This document shows positions 37,301 to 49,868 of a DNA stretch of 64,000 bases, piece after piece. Position 1 is the first letter of the stretch, and the number at the start of each line of letters is the position of its first letter. A program made the position numbers and the translations under genes. The stretch covers positions 22,031,001-22,095,000 of the forward strand of contig CM074860.1 in assembly GCA_037501455.1 (NCBI GenBank). Direction: 5' to 3'. The stretch is from Lantana camara. Lineage: Eukaryota > Streptophyta > Magnoliopsida > Lamiales > Verbenaceae. Under the pieces are notes generated by a model. That model was not told the origin of the DNA and searched no databases. It worked only from the letters and a program-made list of their open reading frames with translations.

Positions 37301-39166
37301 TAGGAGAAAAAGGGATATGGTTTCAAAGCTAAGAACTAGCCAAAACCACCTCCCAAAGTTGAATGAGAAATGAGGGAGGGGGTCAGCCTATTTATAGGCA
37401 AAAACCCGAGGGCAAAACGGTCATTTTACGCACAAAAGTAAGGGTAAAAAGGTCATTTCACATCCCCACTTGCGTGTACCACTTGGATACGCAAACCGAG
37501 GTGACCACATCGAAGGTCTCTCCACCACGAGTCCAACGCCGCCGAGAACGCGGCAATCCGACCCCTCACGCGCCGCCTAAAGGCGGCGCGTGTCATGCAC
37601 TCGCGGCCTAGGGTTTCTTGGCCTTGGTCTGGTCCGCCCGAACCGGTTCGACACGTGGCCGATCCTGGTGATGCCACGTGTCCGGTCCGGTTCAACCCTA
37701 TCCGCTAGTCCGGCCCGTTGACCCGTACCCCGGCCCGTTGACCGACCCGGTTTGTGACCCGACCCGGTCGCATCTTGGCAGTCCGTGATCTGCGACGTGG
37801 CGAAATCTCGGCCATCCACATGGCACGCCACGCGGCGCTCTGTCAGCGCCTTCTAGGGCCCGTTCTGTTGACTTGGCACGCCACGTCAGCTGCCACGTCA
37901 TCCCCTTGCCACGTCAGATTTTTTTTTTTTTTTAAATCTAAAATTTTATTTTCTCCAAAATAAAATTTCGGGCATTTCCAACTCTTTGGAACTTGATTTA
38001 TTTTCTTAAAATAAATCCCTTAGCTATTTTCAAACATTTTGAAAAATTCATTTCTCTTTCTCCTTTTAATATTTTATCTTTGGGTTTTCAATTGGGGCTT
38101 GTAGGGGGACCTGCAGGACTAATTAATTTTAGCTCCAAACGGGTTAATATATTATCATCCCATGATAATAATTAATTACCGTTTAACAATATTTAATTCC
38201 ACTAAATGAATATTGTTGCACTCTAAAATTAATTAAATTATTCACGAATTTCTCGATCTAGAATAATATCGCATTTTACTCCTCCGTGTAGATATCCATG
38301 AAAAATAAATTGCAACTACTATCATTTATTTTTCATCTCTAATTTGAAATTTATTGATTCGCCTTAAGTTCAAATTCTCTGTATGTGAAACACATTCAAC
38401 ATACAACTTCGGTGACGTTATCACGCGAAGTGCTTTGGCCGAAGTCTTAATTCGAACTTTTGCAAATCTATTTCAAGAATATCTTTTACCTTCCAACAAG
38501 GCCACAGATTCCTCGATCAATATAACTCTTTAGTGCATTTCATGTAATCACCGAACATACAAAGTATTTTGGCCACCCGTTACCGAGACCTCACTTCGAG
38601 TATGTTACAGTGACTAACACTACATGCCTAAAGCCGAAATATTATCAGGATTAAGAGTACAATGCTTCCTGAGATTTTATTCATTTTAGATAGCAGTATA
38701 AAATAACTAATCTCAGTGGTCCAGTTCGATGTTTCCAATCCTATTGAAAATCATCAACGTGTTATAATTGGAATCACCATTCCCTGTGACGAAAGACTAA
38801 TCATCTTATATAACAACGTTATAGTCTTGATAAGAACATATTCTTATCTTACCGACTAGAACTTTAATGACACGTGATTTCGGTATTCAAAGTCTTTTCC
38901 TATGAAACACATTTCATATGAGAATACCACCACACGCCATTAATTATTAATATGTGAAATACTCATAACTTGTTGTAAATTCAGTTTAATTAATTCAACA
39001 AATTGAATTTTCAGGGCACTATTCCCAACAAGTCCCACCTAGCTTATCGTTTTATTTGCATTGTCACCCGTTCGCTGTAGGTTAGTTCATGTACGGATGA
39101 CCCATTTCGTACGTGGATCGACCTATAGTGAGGGGGTGTGGCATCTCCACGTGTAGGGGTGCTACA
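34372..39166 (+). repeat. LARD LTR-A, interrupted by a solo Copia-A LTR
   Basis: LTR sequence is 34372-36774 and 39036-39166; together with one copy of the target site this is 2534 bp, the same as LTR-B. Four palindromes lie at 35326-35341, 35357-35372, 35403-35418 and 35436-35449. A GTGTAYCGTGTTAC-rich run of short repeats lies at about 35865-35990. The 65-codon frame at 34703 recurs in B and D but has no known similarity; it is treated as LTR sequence. Confidence 0.92.
36775..39030 (-). mobile_element. Solo LTR of family Copia-A, nested in LARD LTR-A
   Basis: On the plus strand it runs TGCTGGGAGGCGGGC ... TATTCCCAACA, the reverse of the Copia-A LTR; AGTCC occurs at 36770-36774 and 39031-39035. 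The LTR is 2256 bp. The GC- and ACGT-rich block is at 37550-37915, and TATAAATA on the minus strand at about 37389-37396. Since it is present only in LTR-A, it inserted after the array formed, or at least never took part in an exchange. Confidence 0.92.
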
Positions 39167-39750
39167 TCTTAAGTTGTATCAGAGCCCGGTTGCAAAACCG
39201 AGGTTCTAGTGTCGTGTCGTGTCGAGTCTAGGTCGAACGGTGTCGAGTCTAGGTCGAACGGCATAGGAAATTATTTTATAATTTAGGTATTGCATTCATT
39301 CTTGTTATTAATTGCTCACTAAATGACCTTATGTACCTTGAAATTTATATGATCAACGTATCTACGTGAATCTTGTGAAATTAATTGTTATATTTTGCCT
39401 TTTTAAATTGCTTCTAAGTGAGACACGTGCATTGATATTTTAATCAGCATGCATGATTTAATGATTATTGTTAGCAACCATCCTACTAACTTTGCTGAAC
39501 TAAGGAAAGTTTGAACACTTGGATATCCACTTCGGACTTCGGAAGGTTTAAGAAAGAAAATTTTATTTTCTTTCTTAAGGGGGAGAGCGGGCCCAGGAAA
39601 TAATCTAAAGGATCAAGCGTTAAACTGAACTACCACAACGAAAGAATTTCAATCCACGGTGAACAGTACACTTGAACATGCATATCACGTGCATCATATA
39701 CTTCATTATTGTTACCTTTAATTTCTTGTTAGCTGGTTTTATTTTGTTAG

Positions 39751-39828
39751 TCAAGAGACGGGGTCCTCTTGATACTTGTTTGAGAGACGGGGTTCTCTCG
39801 TCGTTCGTTAGAGAGACGGGGTACTCTC
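39751..39828 (+). other. Three consecutive hairpins with ACGGGGT loops (interior 1)
   Basis: Hairpin 1 (39751-39772): stem TCAAGAG/CTCTTGA, loop ACGGGGTC. Hairpin 2 (39782-39799): stem GAGAGA/TCTCTC, loop CGGGGT. Hairpin 3 (39811-39828): stem GAGAG/CTCTC, loop ACGGGGTA. The stems differ while the loop is kept. The same trio occurs at about 43162-43239 (interior 2) and 46575-46652 (interior 3). Confidence 0.85.
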
Positions 39829-40006
39829 ATTCTTATTTGGCAACTTGTTCTAGAGGAAGGTTAGATTTCTCTCGAGTGTTTAGAATTCTAGAAAGTTGAG
39901 GGTCGTGACTTAACGACATTGCAAGGAACCTCGTGGATTGAAGACCTCTTTCGGACTAATCACTGACGGGGAATGGCCAACCCTCGTGGGATGAACACGA
40001 AAGGGT

Positions 40007-40024
40007 GAATCCGAGGACGGATTC
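40007..40024 (+). other. Pre-PPT hairpin of LARD interior 1
   Basis: Perfect 7-bp stem GAATCCG/CGGATTC with loop AGGA, ending 18 nt before LTR-B. Equivalent hairpins: 43417-43434 (interior 2) and 46830-46847 (interior 3, loop AGAA), each also 18 nt from the next LTR. Confidence 0.9.
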
Positions 40025-40042
40025 CCTTAAGGGGGAAAGAAT

Positions 40043-42576
40043 TGTAACGCCCCAATTTCCGGCTTTCCAGGTATGTACGACACGTGTGAGATTTCCGAGA
40101 GTTATGATTATTTCAATTCTTTCATTTATTAAATTCCTACACTTTAGGGTAAATGATATAAATTTTATTCCAATATGTTAGCGTGGAAATAAGTGAAATA
40201 TGTATCAATTTGGGATTTAAGTGTTACGGGAATATATTGTCGAACTTGTTTTAATTGCTTAATTGTCCTTAATTGACATTTATTTAAATGTGAGGACCAA
40301 ATTGCATAAAAATACTAATGGACCTAATTGATCAATTCCAAATCTTTTATACTTGATTGCATAACTTATAGACTTGGAGGATTTAATTGCAAATAACATA
40401 TTTCACCAAAATCAAGAAATGAAATTACGTGATATATTTTTCATTCTTCCACAATCATCTCATTTTCATATGTGCACACCCATATTTGCTCCTTCTCCCA
40501 CCGAACCTAAAACCCTCAAGAAGGAAAGAGGAAATTCATCATTCAAGCTAAGTTTTGAGAAGGATTATTAATCTTGGAGCATCACCATCATGTTACCTCC
40601 ATCACCTTCCTTCTTCTAATTCATTTCAAGGTATAGAAGGTTATATGCATGAATTCTTGAAATTAGATAAATGCTTAGGGTTCATGATTTAGGCTTGAGA
40701 ATTGGAATATTTGTTGTTAAAAGTATGATTCTATATTTGTAGCTTGAATTCCATACATAAATCTTGAGATTTATGAAGATATGTGATGAGTCCTTCTTTG
40801 GAGGAAAGTTGATGATTATGGGGATTAAAGCATGCTTTAGGTGTTTATGATGGATTTTATTACATTTTAAGTATGCTAGCATGATTCTTTCATGAAATTA
40901 TGCATTTGGGAACGAAATTATAAGTGTTTTGTGGGGTGTTGTTGATGATTCGTGCTTCCCCTGTTTCGTCCCCTGCTTCTGTACTTCCTGCATGTCGGGA
41001 ACGGCCCTTCCCGTCCCAGTTCATTCTGGGAACGGCCGTTCCCACCCATTTGAAAATGACATGGCGTGAGCATGGGAACGACCCTTCCCATTTTTATCTA
41101 CGATTCGGAACGGCCGTTCCCAGCCATCTGATCAGGCAGAAACCTTCTGCACAAAAATAAGATTTTCAATTTCTTTTCTTTACCCTTAATTGGCCCCAAA
41201 TTGTTATTATATGATCAATTACATGTCATAATATGATAATTATATGCTGTATTGTTCATTGCACGATATCTCATTATGTGATCGTGCCATGCGTCATAAT
41301 TGGTACCATTATTGAGTAATTGTCTCACAAGTATACAATTCACGTTTTCTTATCCAGTTCTTCTCCAGGGCGGAGATTGTTGATCATGAGCACGTTCACA
41401 CATCCATGAGTCATTGTGTCGCCTGTCAGGTGAGGTTTAATTGCTAGTTACTTAGAACCCGTATAACCTTATGTGACTTTTGGGCCAAACGGTATAAATA
41501 TATATTTACAAGTGTTTCTAAACTCTCAAGTCGTGTTCTTTACAAGTAAACCATGTGTTCATTGAAAACAAGTCATGTTCATGAAAAGCAAGTCGTGTAT
41601 CGTGTTACAAGCAAGTCGTGTACCGTGTTACCGTGATTGAACCGTGACCGTGTTTTGGCGAATTATTGTGTATCGTGCACTATGGGCCTGAGAGTAAGTG
41701 TTTGAGCCAACCGGGAAAACATAGGGCTGACGGGTAACTCTTGTACCGCTCTCAAACCGTGGGGATGCCCCCTGAATCCACCAGGAGGTTTGGTGGAGGA
41801 AGGAGTCCCGTATGTGGGAGTCATGTTCCCGACGTACAACGTGTTATCATGGTTGGTTCGAGCCTTCCAAACCCACCACCATTGGAGCATGATGGAGTTC
41901 GTGTGATAACCTAATTAAGTAAAAATGTAATGTTTGTCCACTGATGGGGTTTGGATGGAGATCGTGCACACCCCTCGTCAGGGCCACTGATTGTTAAAAT
42001 AAAAGTGATTACCGTGTTAAACTTGATAGTTGTAATCTCGGGTGAGTTCTTTGATATTCTTGCACTTATATTATTGTAATTATAAAACCTTACCCGAGGT
42101 TATAACTTCCATGTTATCTACGCTAATATATATCTATGCCCCTCGCTCGGTCTTCACAGACTGACGCCTCCACCTTTCAGGTTCTTGCAGGTGCACGCTA
42201 GGCGGGAGTCGAGTCGAGTCCAGTCCATGTAATCGAGTCAAGCACAGTGCATATTTTTTATTGTTTCCTTAGAATCATTTTTAGAATGAATTGTTATATA
42301 TATTCGGAGATGATAATGTATTGATATGTGAACTAGTATACGAGTTATCTGATGAATGATCAATGCCGTAACATGTTTAATAGTTATATTTGATAGTGAA
42401 TAGATTATGCTTCCGCTTCATTCTGTTGCATGTATGAGTTAGTCCCGCCTAGCTTATCGTTTTATTTGCATTGTCACCCGTTCGCTGTAGGTTAGTTCAT
42501 GTACGGATGACCCATTTCGTACGTGGATCGACATATAGTGAGGGGGTGTGGCATCTCCACGTGTAGGGGTGCTACA
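40043..42576 (+). repeat. LARD LTR-B
   Basis: 2534 bp, uninterrupted. Shares marker bases with LTR-A (for example GATGATTCGTGC near 40943 and GGGAACGGCCCTTCCC at about 40997), which LTR-C and LTR-D lack. The palindrome cluster is at about 40997-41120. Confidence 0.92.
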
Positions 42577-43452
42577 TCTTAAGTTGTATCAGAGCCCGGT
42601 TGCAAAACCAAGGTTCTAGTGTCGTGTCGTGTCGAGTCTAGGTCGAACGGTGTCGAGTCTAGGTCGAACGGCATAGGAAATTATTTTATAATTTAGGTAT
42701 TGCATTCATTCTTGTTATTAATTGCTCACTAAATGACCTTATGTACCTTGAAATTTATATGATCAACGTGTCTACGTGAATCTTGTGAAATTAATTGTTA
42801 TATTTTGCCTTTTTAAATTGCTTCTAAGTGTGACACGTGCATTGATATTTTAATCAGCAAGCATGATTTAATGATTATTGTTAGCAACCATCCTCCTAAC
42901 TTTGCTGAACTAAGGAAAGTTTGAACACTTGGATATCCACTTCGGACTTCGGAAGGTTTAAGAAAGAAAATTTTATTTTCTTTCTTAAGGGGGAGAGCGG
43001 GCCCAGGAAATAATCTAAAGGATCAAGCGTTAAACTGAACTACCACAACGAAAGAATTTCAATACACGGTGAACAGTACACTTGAACATGCATATCACGT
43101 GCATCATATACTTCATTATTGTTACCTTTAATTTCTTGTTAGCTGGTTTTATTTTGTTAGTCAAGAGACGGGGTTCTCTTGATACTTGTTTGAGAGACGG
43201 GGTTCTCTCGTCGTTCGTTAGAGAGACGGGGTACTCTCATTCTTATTTGGCAACTTGTTCTAGTGGAAGGTTAGATTTCACTCGAGTGTTTAGAATTCTA
43301 GAAAGTTGAGGGTCGTGACTTAACGGCATTGCAAGGAACCTCGTGGATTGAAGACCTCTTTCGGACTAATCACTGACGGGGAATGGCCAACCCGCGTGGG
43401 ATGAGCACGAAAGGGTGAATCCGAGGACGGATTCCCTTAAGGGGGAAAGATT
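42577..43452 (+). mobile_element. LARD interior 2 (non-coding)
   Basis: 876 bp. PBS variant TTGTATCAGAGCC (42584-42596), as in interior 1. The following GNRA hairpin is weakened here by one base (42597-42610, AACCA instead of AACCG). The hairpin trio and pre-PPT hairpin are kept. Confidence 0.88.
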
Positions 43453-45984
43453 TGTAACGCACCAATTTCCTGCTTTCCAGGTATGTACGGCACGTGTGAG
43501 ATTTCCGAGAGTTATGATTATTTCAATTCTTTCATTTATTAAATTCCTACACTTTAGGGTAAATGATATAAATTTTATTCCAATATGTTTGCGTGGAAAT
43601 AAGTGAAATATGTATCAATTTGGGATTTAAGTGTTACGGGAATTAATTGTCGAACTTGTTTTAATTGCTTAATTGTCCTTAATTGACATTTATTTAAATG
43701 TGAGGACCAAATTGCATAAAAATACTAATGGACCTAATTGATAATTTCCAAATCTTTTATACTTGATTGCATAACTTATAGACTTGGAGGATTTAATTGC
43801 AAATAACATATTTCACCAAAATCAAGAAATGAAATTACTTGATATATCTTCATTCTTGCACAATCATCTCATTTTCATATGTGCACACCCATATTTGCTC
43901 CTTCTCCCCCCGAACCTAAAACCCTCAAGAAGGAAAGAGGAAATTCATCATTCAAGCTAAGTTTTGAGAAGGATTATTAATCTTGGAGCATCACCATCAT
44001 GTTACATCCATCACCTTCCTTCTTCTAATTCATTTCAAGGTATAGAGGTTATATGCATGAATTCTTGAAATTAGATATATGCTTAGGGTTCATGATTTAG
44101 ACTTGAGAATTGGAATATTTGTTGTTAAAAGTATGATTCTATATTTGTAGCTTGAATTCCATACATAAATCTTGAGATTTATGAAGATATGTGATGAGTC
44201 CTTCTTTGGAGGAAAGTTGATGATTATGGGGATTAAAGCATGCTTTAGGTGTTTATGATGGATTTTATTACATTTTAAGTATGCTAGCATGATTCTTTCA
44301 TGAAATTATGCATTTGGGAACGAAATTATAAGTGTTTTGTGGGGTTTTGTTGATGATCCGTGCTTCCCCTGTTTCTTCCTCTGCTTCTGTACTTCCTGCA
44401 TGTCGGGAACGACCCTTCCCGTCCCAGTTCATTCTGGGAACGGCCGTTCCCACCCATTTGAAAATGACATGGCGCGGGCATGCGAAGGACCCTTCCCATT
44501 TTTAACTACGATCCGGAACGACCGTTCCCAGCCGTCTGATCAGGCAGAAACCTTCTGCACAAAAATAAGATTTTCAATTTCTTTTCTTTACCCTTAATTG
44601 ACCCCAAATTGTTATTATATGATCAATTACATGTCATAATATGATTATTATATGCTGCATTGTTCATTGCACGATATCTCGTTATGTAATCGTGCCGTGC
44701 GTCATAATTGGTACCATTATTGGGTTCTTGTCTCACAAGTGTACAATTCCCGTTTTCTTGTCCAGTTCTTCTCCAAGGCGGAGATTGTTGATCATGAGCA
44801 TGTTCACGCATCCACGAGTCATTGTGTTGCCTGTCAGGTGAGGTTTAATGGCTAGTTACTTAGAACCCGTATAACCTTATGTGACTTTTGGGCCAAACGG
44901 TATAAATATATATTTACAAGTGTTTCTAAACTCTCAAATCGTGTTCTTTACAAGTAAACCATGTGTTCATTGAAAACAAGTCATGTTCATGAAAAGCAAG
45001 TCGTGTATCGTGTTACAAGCAAGCCGTGTACCGTGTTATCGTGATTGAACCGTGATCGTGTTTTGGCGAATTATCGTGTATCGTGCACTATGGGCCCGAG
45101 AGTGAGTGTTTGAGCCAACCGAAAAAACATAGGGCTGACGGGTAACTCTTATACCGCTCTCAAACCGTGGGGATGCCCCCTGAATCCACCAGGAGGTTTG
45201 GTGGAGGAAGGAGTCCCGTATGTGGGAGTCATGTTCCCAATGTACAACGTGTTATCGTGGGTGGTTCGAGCCTTGCAAACCCACCACCATTGGAGAATGA
45301 TGGAGTTCGTGTGATAACCTAATTAAGTAAAAATGTAATCTTTGTCCACTGTCGGGGTTTGGATGGAGATCGTGCACACCCCTCGTCAGGGCCACTGATT
45401 GTTAAAATAAAAGTGATTACCGTGTTAAACTTGATAGTTGTAATCTCGGGCGAGTTCTTTGATATTCTTGCACTTATATTATTGTAATTATAAAACCTTA
45501 CCCGAGGTTATAACTTGCATATTATCTGCGCTAATATATATCTATGCCCCTCGTTCGGTCTTTACAGACTGACGCCTCCACCTTTCAGGTTCTTACAGGT
45601 GCACGCTAGGCAGGAGTCGAGTCGAGTCCAGTCCATGTAATCGAGTCAAGCACGGTGCATATTGTTTATTGTTTCCTTAGAATCATAATTACAATGAATT
45701 GTTATATATATTTGGAGATGATAACGTATTGATATGTGAACTAGTATACGAGTTATGTGATGAATGATCAATGCCGTAACATGTTTAATAGTTATATTTT
45801 ATAGTGAATAGATTATGCTTCAGCTTCATTCTGTTGTATGTATGAGTTAGTCCCGCCTAGCTTATCGTTTTATTTGCATTGTCACCCGTTCGCTGTAGGT
45901 TAGTTCATGTACGGATGACCCATTTCGTACGTGGATCGACCTATAGTGCGGGGGTGTAGTATCTCCACGTGTAAGGGTGCTACA
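43453..45984 (+). repeat. LARD LTR-C
   Basis: 2532 bp. The terminus is slightly changed (TGTAACGCACCAATTTCCTGC). Groups with LTR-D by GATCCGT near 44356 and GGGAACGACCCTTCCC near 44404. Confidence 0.9.
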
Positions 45985-46865
45985 TCTTAAGTGGTATCAG
46001 AGCCCGGTTGGAAAACCGAGGTTCTAGTGTCGTGTCGTGTCGTGTCGAGTTTAGGTCGAACGGTGTCGAGTCTAGGTCGAACGGCATAGGAAATTATTTT
46101 ATAATTTAGGTATTGCATTCATTCTTGTCATTAATTGCTCACTAAATGACCTTATGTGCCTTGAAATTTATATGATCAACGTGTCTACGTGAATCTTATG
46201 AAATTAATTGTTATATTTTACCTTTCTAAATTGCTTTTAAGTGTGACACGTGCATTGATATTTTAATTAGCATGCATGATTTAATGATTATTGTTAGCAA
46301 CCATCCTCCTAACTTTGCTGAACTAAGGAAAGTTTGAACCCTTGGATATCCACTTCGGACTTCGGAAGGCTTAAGAAAGAAAATTTTATTTTCTTTCTTA
46401 AGGGGGAGAGCGGGCCCAGGAAATAATCTAAAGGATCAAGCGTTCAACTAAACTACAACAACGAAAGAATTTCAATCCACGGTGAATAGTACACTTGAAC
46501 ATGCATATCACGTGCATAATATACTTCATTATTGTTACCTTTAATTTCTTGTTAGCTGGTTTTATTTTGTTAGTCAAGAGACGGGTTTCTCTTGATACTT
46601 GTTTGAGAGACGGGGTTCTCTCGTCGTTCATTAGAGAGACGGGGTACTCTCATTCTTATTTAGCAACTTGTTCTAGTGGAAGGTTAGACTTCTCTCGAGT
46701 GTTTAGAATTCCGGAAAGTTGAGGGTCATGACTTAACGGCATTGCAAGGAACCTCGTGGATTGAAGACCTCTTTCGGACTAATCCCAGACGGGGAATGGC
46801 CAACCCGCGTGGGATGAACACGAAAGGGTGAATCCGAGAACGGATTCCCTTAAGGGAGAGAGAAT
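45985..46865 (+). mobile_element. LARD interior 3 (non-coding)
   Basis: 881 bp. This copy keeps the canonical PBS TGGTATCAGAGCC (45992-46004). The GNRA hairpin is CGGTT-GGAA-AACCG (46005-46018): the loop has changed but still fits GNRA. The hairpin trio and pre-PPT hairpin are present. Confidence 0.88.
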
Positions 46866-49384
46866 TGTAACGCCCCAATTTCCGGCTTTCCAGGTACGTA
46901 CGACACGTGTGAGATTTCCGAGAGTTAGGATTATTTTCATTCTTTAATTTATTAAATTCCTACATTTTAGGGTAAATGATATAAATTTTATTCCAATATG
47001 TTTACGTAGAAATAAGTGAAATATGTATCAATTTGGGATTTAAGTGTTACGTGAATTAATTGTCGAACTTGTTTTAATTGCTTAAATGTCCTTAATTGAC
47101 ATTTATTTAAATGTGAGGACCAAATTGCATAAAAACACTAATGGACCTAATTGATCATTTCCAAATCTTTTATACTTGATTGCATAACTTATAGACTTGG
47201 AGGATTTAATTGCAAATAACATATTTCACCAAAATCAAGAAATGAAATTACGTGATATATTCTTCATTCTTCCACAATCATCTCATTTTCATATGTGCAC
47301 ACCCATATTTGCTCCTTCTCCCACCGAACCTAAAACCCTCAAGAAGGAAAGAGGAAATTCATCATTCAAGCTAAGTTTTGAGAAGGATTATTAATCTTGG
47401 AGCATCACCATCATGTTACCTCCATCACCTTCCTTCTTCTAATTCATTTCAAGGTATAGAAAGTTATATGCATGAATTCTTGAAATTAGATATATGCTTA
47501 GGGTTCATGATTTAGGCTTGAGAATTGGAATAATTGTTGTTAAAAGTATGATTCTATATTTGTAGCTTGAATTCCATACATAAATCTTGAGATTATGAAG
47601 ATATGTGATGAGTCCTTCTTTGGAGGAAAGTTGATGATTATGGGGATTAAAGCATGCTTTAGGTGTTTATGATGGATTTTATTACATTTTAAGTATGCTA
47701 GCATGATTCTTTCATGAAATTATGCATTTGGGAACGAAATTATAAGTGTTTTTTGGGGGTTTTGTTGATGATCCGTACTTCCCCTGTTTCGTCCCCTGCT
47801 TCTGTACTTCCTGCATGTCGGGAACGACCCTTCCCGTCCTAGTTCATTCTGGGAACGGTCGTTCCCACCCATTTGAAAATGACATGGCGCGAGCATGGGA
47901 ACGACCCTTTCCATTTTTAACTACGATCCGGAATGGCCGTTACCAGCCGTCTGATCAGGCAGAAACCTTCTGCACAAAAATAAGATTTTCATTTTTTTTT
48001 TTACCCTTAATTGACCCCAACATGTCATAATATGATAATTATATACTGCATTGTTCATTGCACGATATCTCGTTATGTGATCGTGTCGTGCGTCATAATT
48101 GATACCATTATTGAGTCATTGTCTCACAAGTATACAATTCCCGTTTTCTTGTCCAGTTCTTCTCCAGGGCGGAGATTGTTGATCATGAGCATGTTCACGC
48201 ATCCACGAGTCATTGTGTCGCCTGTCAGGTGAGGTTTAATTGCTAGTTACTTAGAACCCGTATAACCTTATGTGACTTTTGGGCCAAACGGTATAAATAT
48301 ATATTTACAAGTGTTTCTAAACTCTCAAGTCGTGTTCTTTACAAGTAAACCATGTGTTAATTGAAAACAAGTCATGTTCATGAAAAGCAAGTCGTGTATC
48401 GTGTTATAAGCAAGCCGTGTACCGTGTTACCGTGATTGAACCGTGACCGTGTTTTGGCGAATTATCGTGTATCGTGCACTATGGGCCCGAGAGTGAGTGT
48501 TTGAGCCAACCGGGAAAGCATAGGACTGACGGGTAACTCTTATACCGCTCTCAAACCGTAGGGATGACCCCTGAATCCACCAGGAGGTTTGGTGGAGGAA
48601 GGAGTCCCGTATGTGGGAGTCATGTTCCCGACGTACAACGTGTTATCGTGGGTGGTTCGAGCCTTGCAAACCCACCACCATTGGAGAATGATGGAGTTCG
48701 TGTGATAACCTAATTAAGTGAAAATGTAATCTTTGTCCACTATCGGGGTTTGGATGGAGATCGTGCATGCCCCTCGTCAGGGCCACTGATTGGTAAAATA
48801 AAAGTGATTACCGTGTTAAACTTGATAGTTGTAATCTCGGGCGAGTTCTTTGATATTCTTGCACTCATATTATTGTAATTATAAAACCTTACCCGAGGTT
48901 ATAACTTGCATGTTATCTGCGCTAATATATATCTATGCCCCTCACTCGGTCTTCTCATACTGACGCCTCCACCTTTTAGGTTCTTTCAGGTGCACGTTAG
49001 GCGGGAGTCGAGTCGAGTCCAGTCCATGTAATCGAGTCAAGCACGGCCTTGACTGTGCATATTGTTTATTGTTGCCTTAGAATCATTATTGCAATGAATT
49101 GTTATATATATTCGGAGTTGATAATGTATTGATATGTGAACTAGTATACGTGTTATGTGATGAATGATCAATGCCGTAACATGTTTAATAGTTATATTTG
49201 ATAGTGAATAGATTATGTTTCCGCTTCATTCTGTTGCATGTATGAGTTAGTCCCGCCTAGCTTATCGTTTTATTTGCATTGTCACCCATTCGCGGTAGGT
49301 TAGTTCATGTACGGATGACCCATTTCGTATGTGGATCGACCTATAGTGCGGGGGTGTGGCATCTCCACGTGTAGGGGTGCTACA
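46866..49384 (+). repeat. LARD LTR-D
   Basis: 2519 bp, ends GGGGTGCTACA and is followed by CATTA, which closes the array. Palindromes near 47820-47950 are more decayed than in A and B. Confidence 0.9.
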
Positions 49385-49401
49385 CATTACATCAAACTAC
49401 A

Positions 49402-49842
49402 TTATATAACATTAAGAGTTTGTGATGACATATTTTGTCTTGGATCTAAAGTAGTTAAGGAATTATTATTATTATTTTTTTTAAAAGTCGAGAGGCTGAG
49501 AACTAGATTACAAAAAAAAATCAAATCATCATCTAAACTAGCCGAAACAATATGAGGGAGTTCAAAGTCTCCGTAATTGGCATGAAGCGCTAACCACGCT
49601 AAATGATGTGCCCTCGTGTTCCCTTCCCTCCGAACGAACAAAAATCTGACTTTGAGTAATTGAGAACACAAACGCAGAAGGTCATCAATGACAATTCCGG
49701 TGCTCGACAAATCAGAATCTTCGCTGCGAGGCTTGGTGATCAAATAGAAAAAAAAAAGAAAAAGAATTAGGTGTTTTAGTAAGATCAAAATCTCAACATC
49801 ACACGTGCATGCTTGAGCGGATCGACTATTCACGTCCACCAA
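49402..49842 (-). pseudogene. Remnant of an RNase H-like (RVT_3) protein, probably LINE-derived
   Basis: A 146-codon open frame whose middle (IVIDDLLRLCSQLLKV, FVRREGNTRAHHLAWLAL) has the C-terminal pattern of plant RNase H-like domains found behind LINE reverse transcriptases and in many stand-alone copies. The catalytic N-terminal part is missing, and a low-complexity Phe/Leu-rich stretch precedes it. It lies directly beside the CATTA target site. Likely a dead fragment. Confidence 0.6.
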
Positions 49843-49868
49843 CAGATTTGAGCATTATAATAAACCTA

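Larger units (their letters stand above)
39167..40042 (+). mobile_element. LARD interior 1 (non-coding)
   Basis: Contains a variant PBS (39174-39186, TTGTATCAGAGCC), the GNRA hairpin CGGTTGCAAAACCG (39187-39200), a 21-bp direct duplication of TGTCGAGTCTAGGTCGAACG-type sequence (about 39218-39260), three hairpins (39751-39828), a pre-PPT hairpin (40007-40024) and the tract AAGGGGGAAAGAA before LTR-B. The 75-codon frame at 39672 overlaps the hairpins and is not considered a gene. Confidence 0.88.
34372..49384 (+). mobile_element. Tandem array of a non-coding large-LTR gypsy derivative (LARD): four LTRs, three interiors
   Basis: Order: LTR-A (34372-39166, with nested insertion), interior 1 (39167-40042), LTR-B (40043-42576), interior 2 (42577-43452), LTR-C (43453-45984), interior 3 (45985-46865), LTR-D (46866-49384). 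The whole block is flanked by a single CATTA duplication (34367-34371 and 49385-49389); no duplication separates the units. Interiors are only 876-881 bp and have a PBS and polypurine tract but no gag or pol. Termini (TGTAACGCCCC ... GGGGTGCTACA), PBS context and the palindrome block resemble the chromovirus at 482, which suggests it is moved by that family. Confidence 0.92.

Noticed and set aside
37453..37963. GC-rich frames near 37.5-37.9 kb as a host gene
   Set aside because: The same block occurs in the Copia-A LTRs at 17430 and 26665; it is LTR sequence.
39751..39828. CRISPR-like spaced repeats
   Set aside because: Only three short hairpins in a plant retrotransposon; no constant repeat plus variable spacer structure.
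39672..39899. 75-codon hydrophobic frame repeated in the three LARD interiors
   Set aside because: It overlaps the hairpin trio; repeat copies explain the conservation, and no codon-level signal could be shown.
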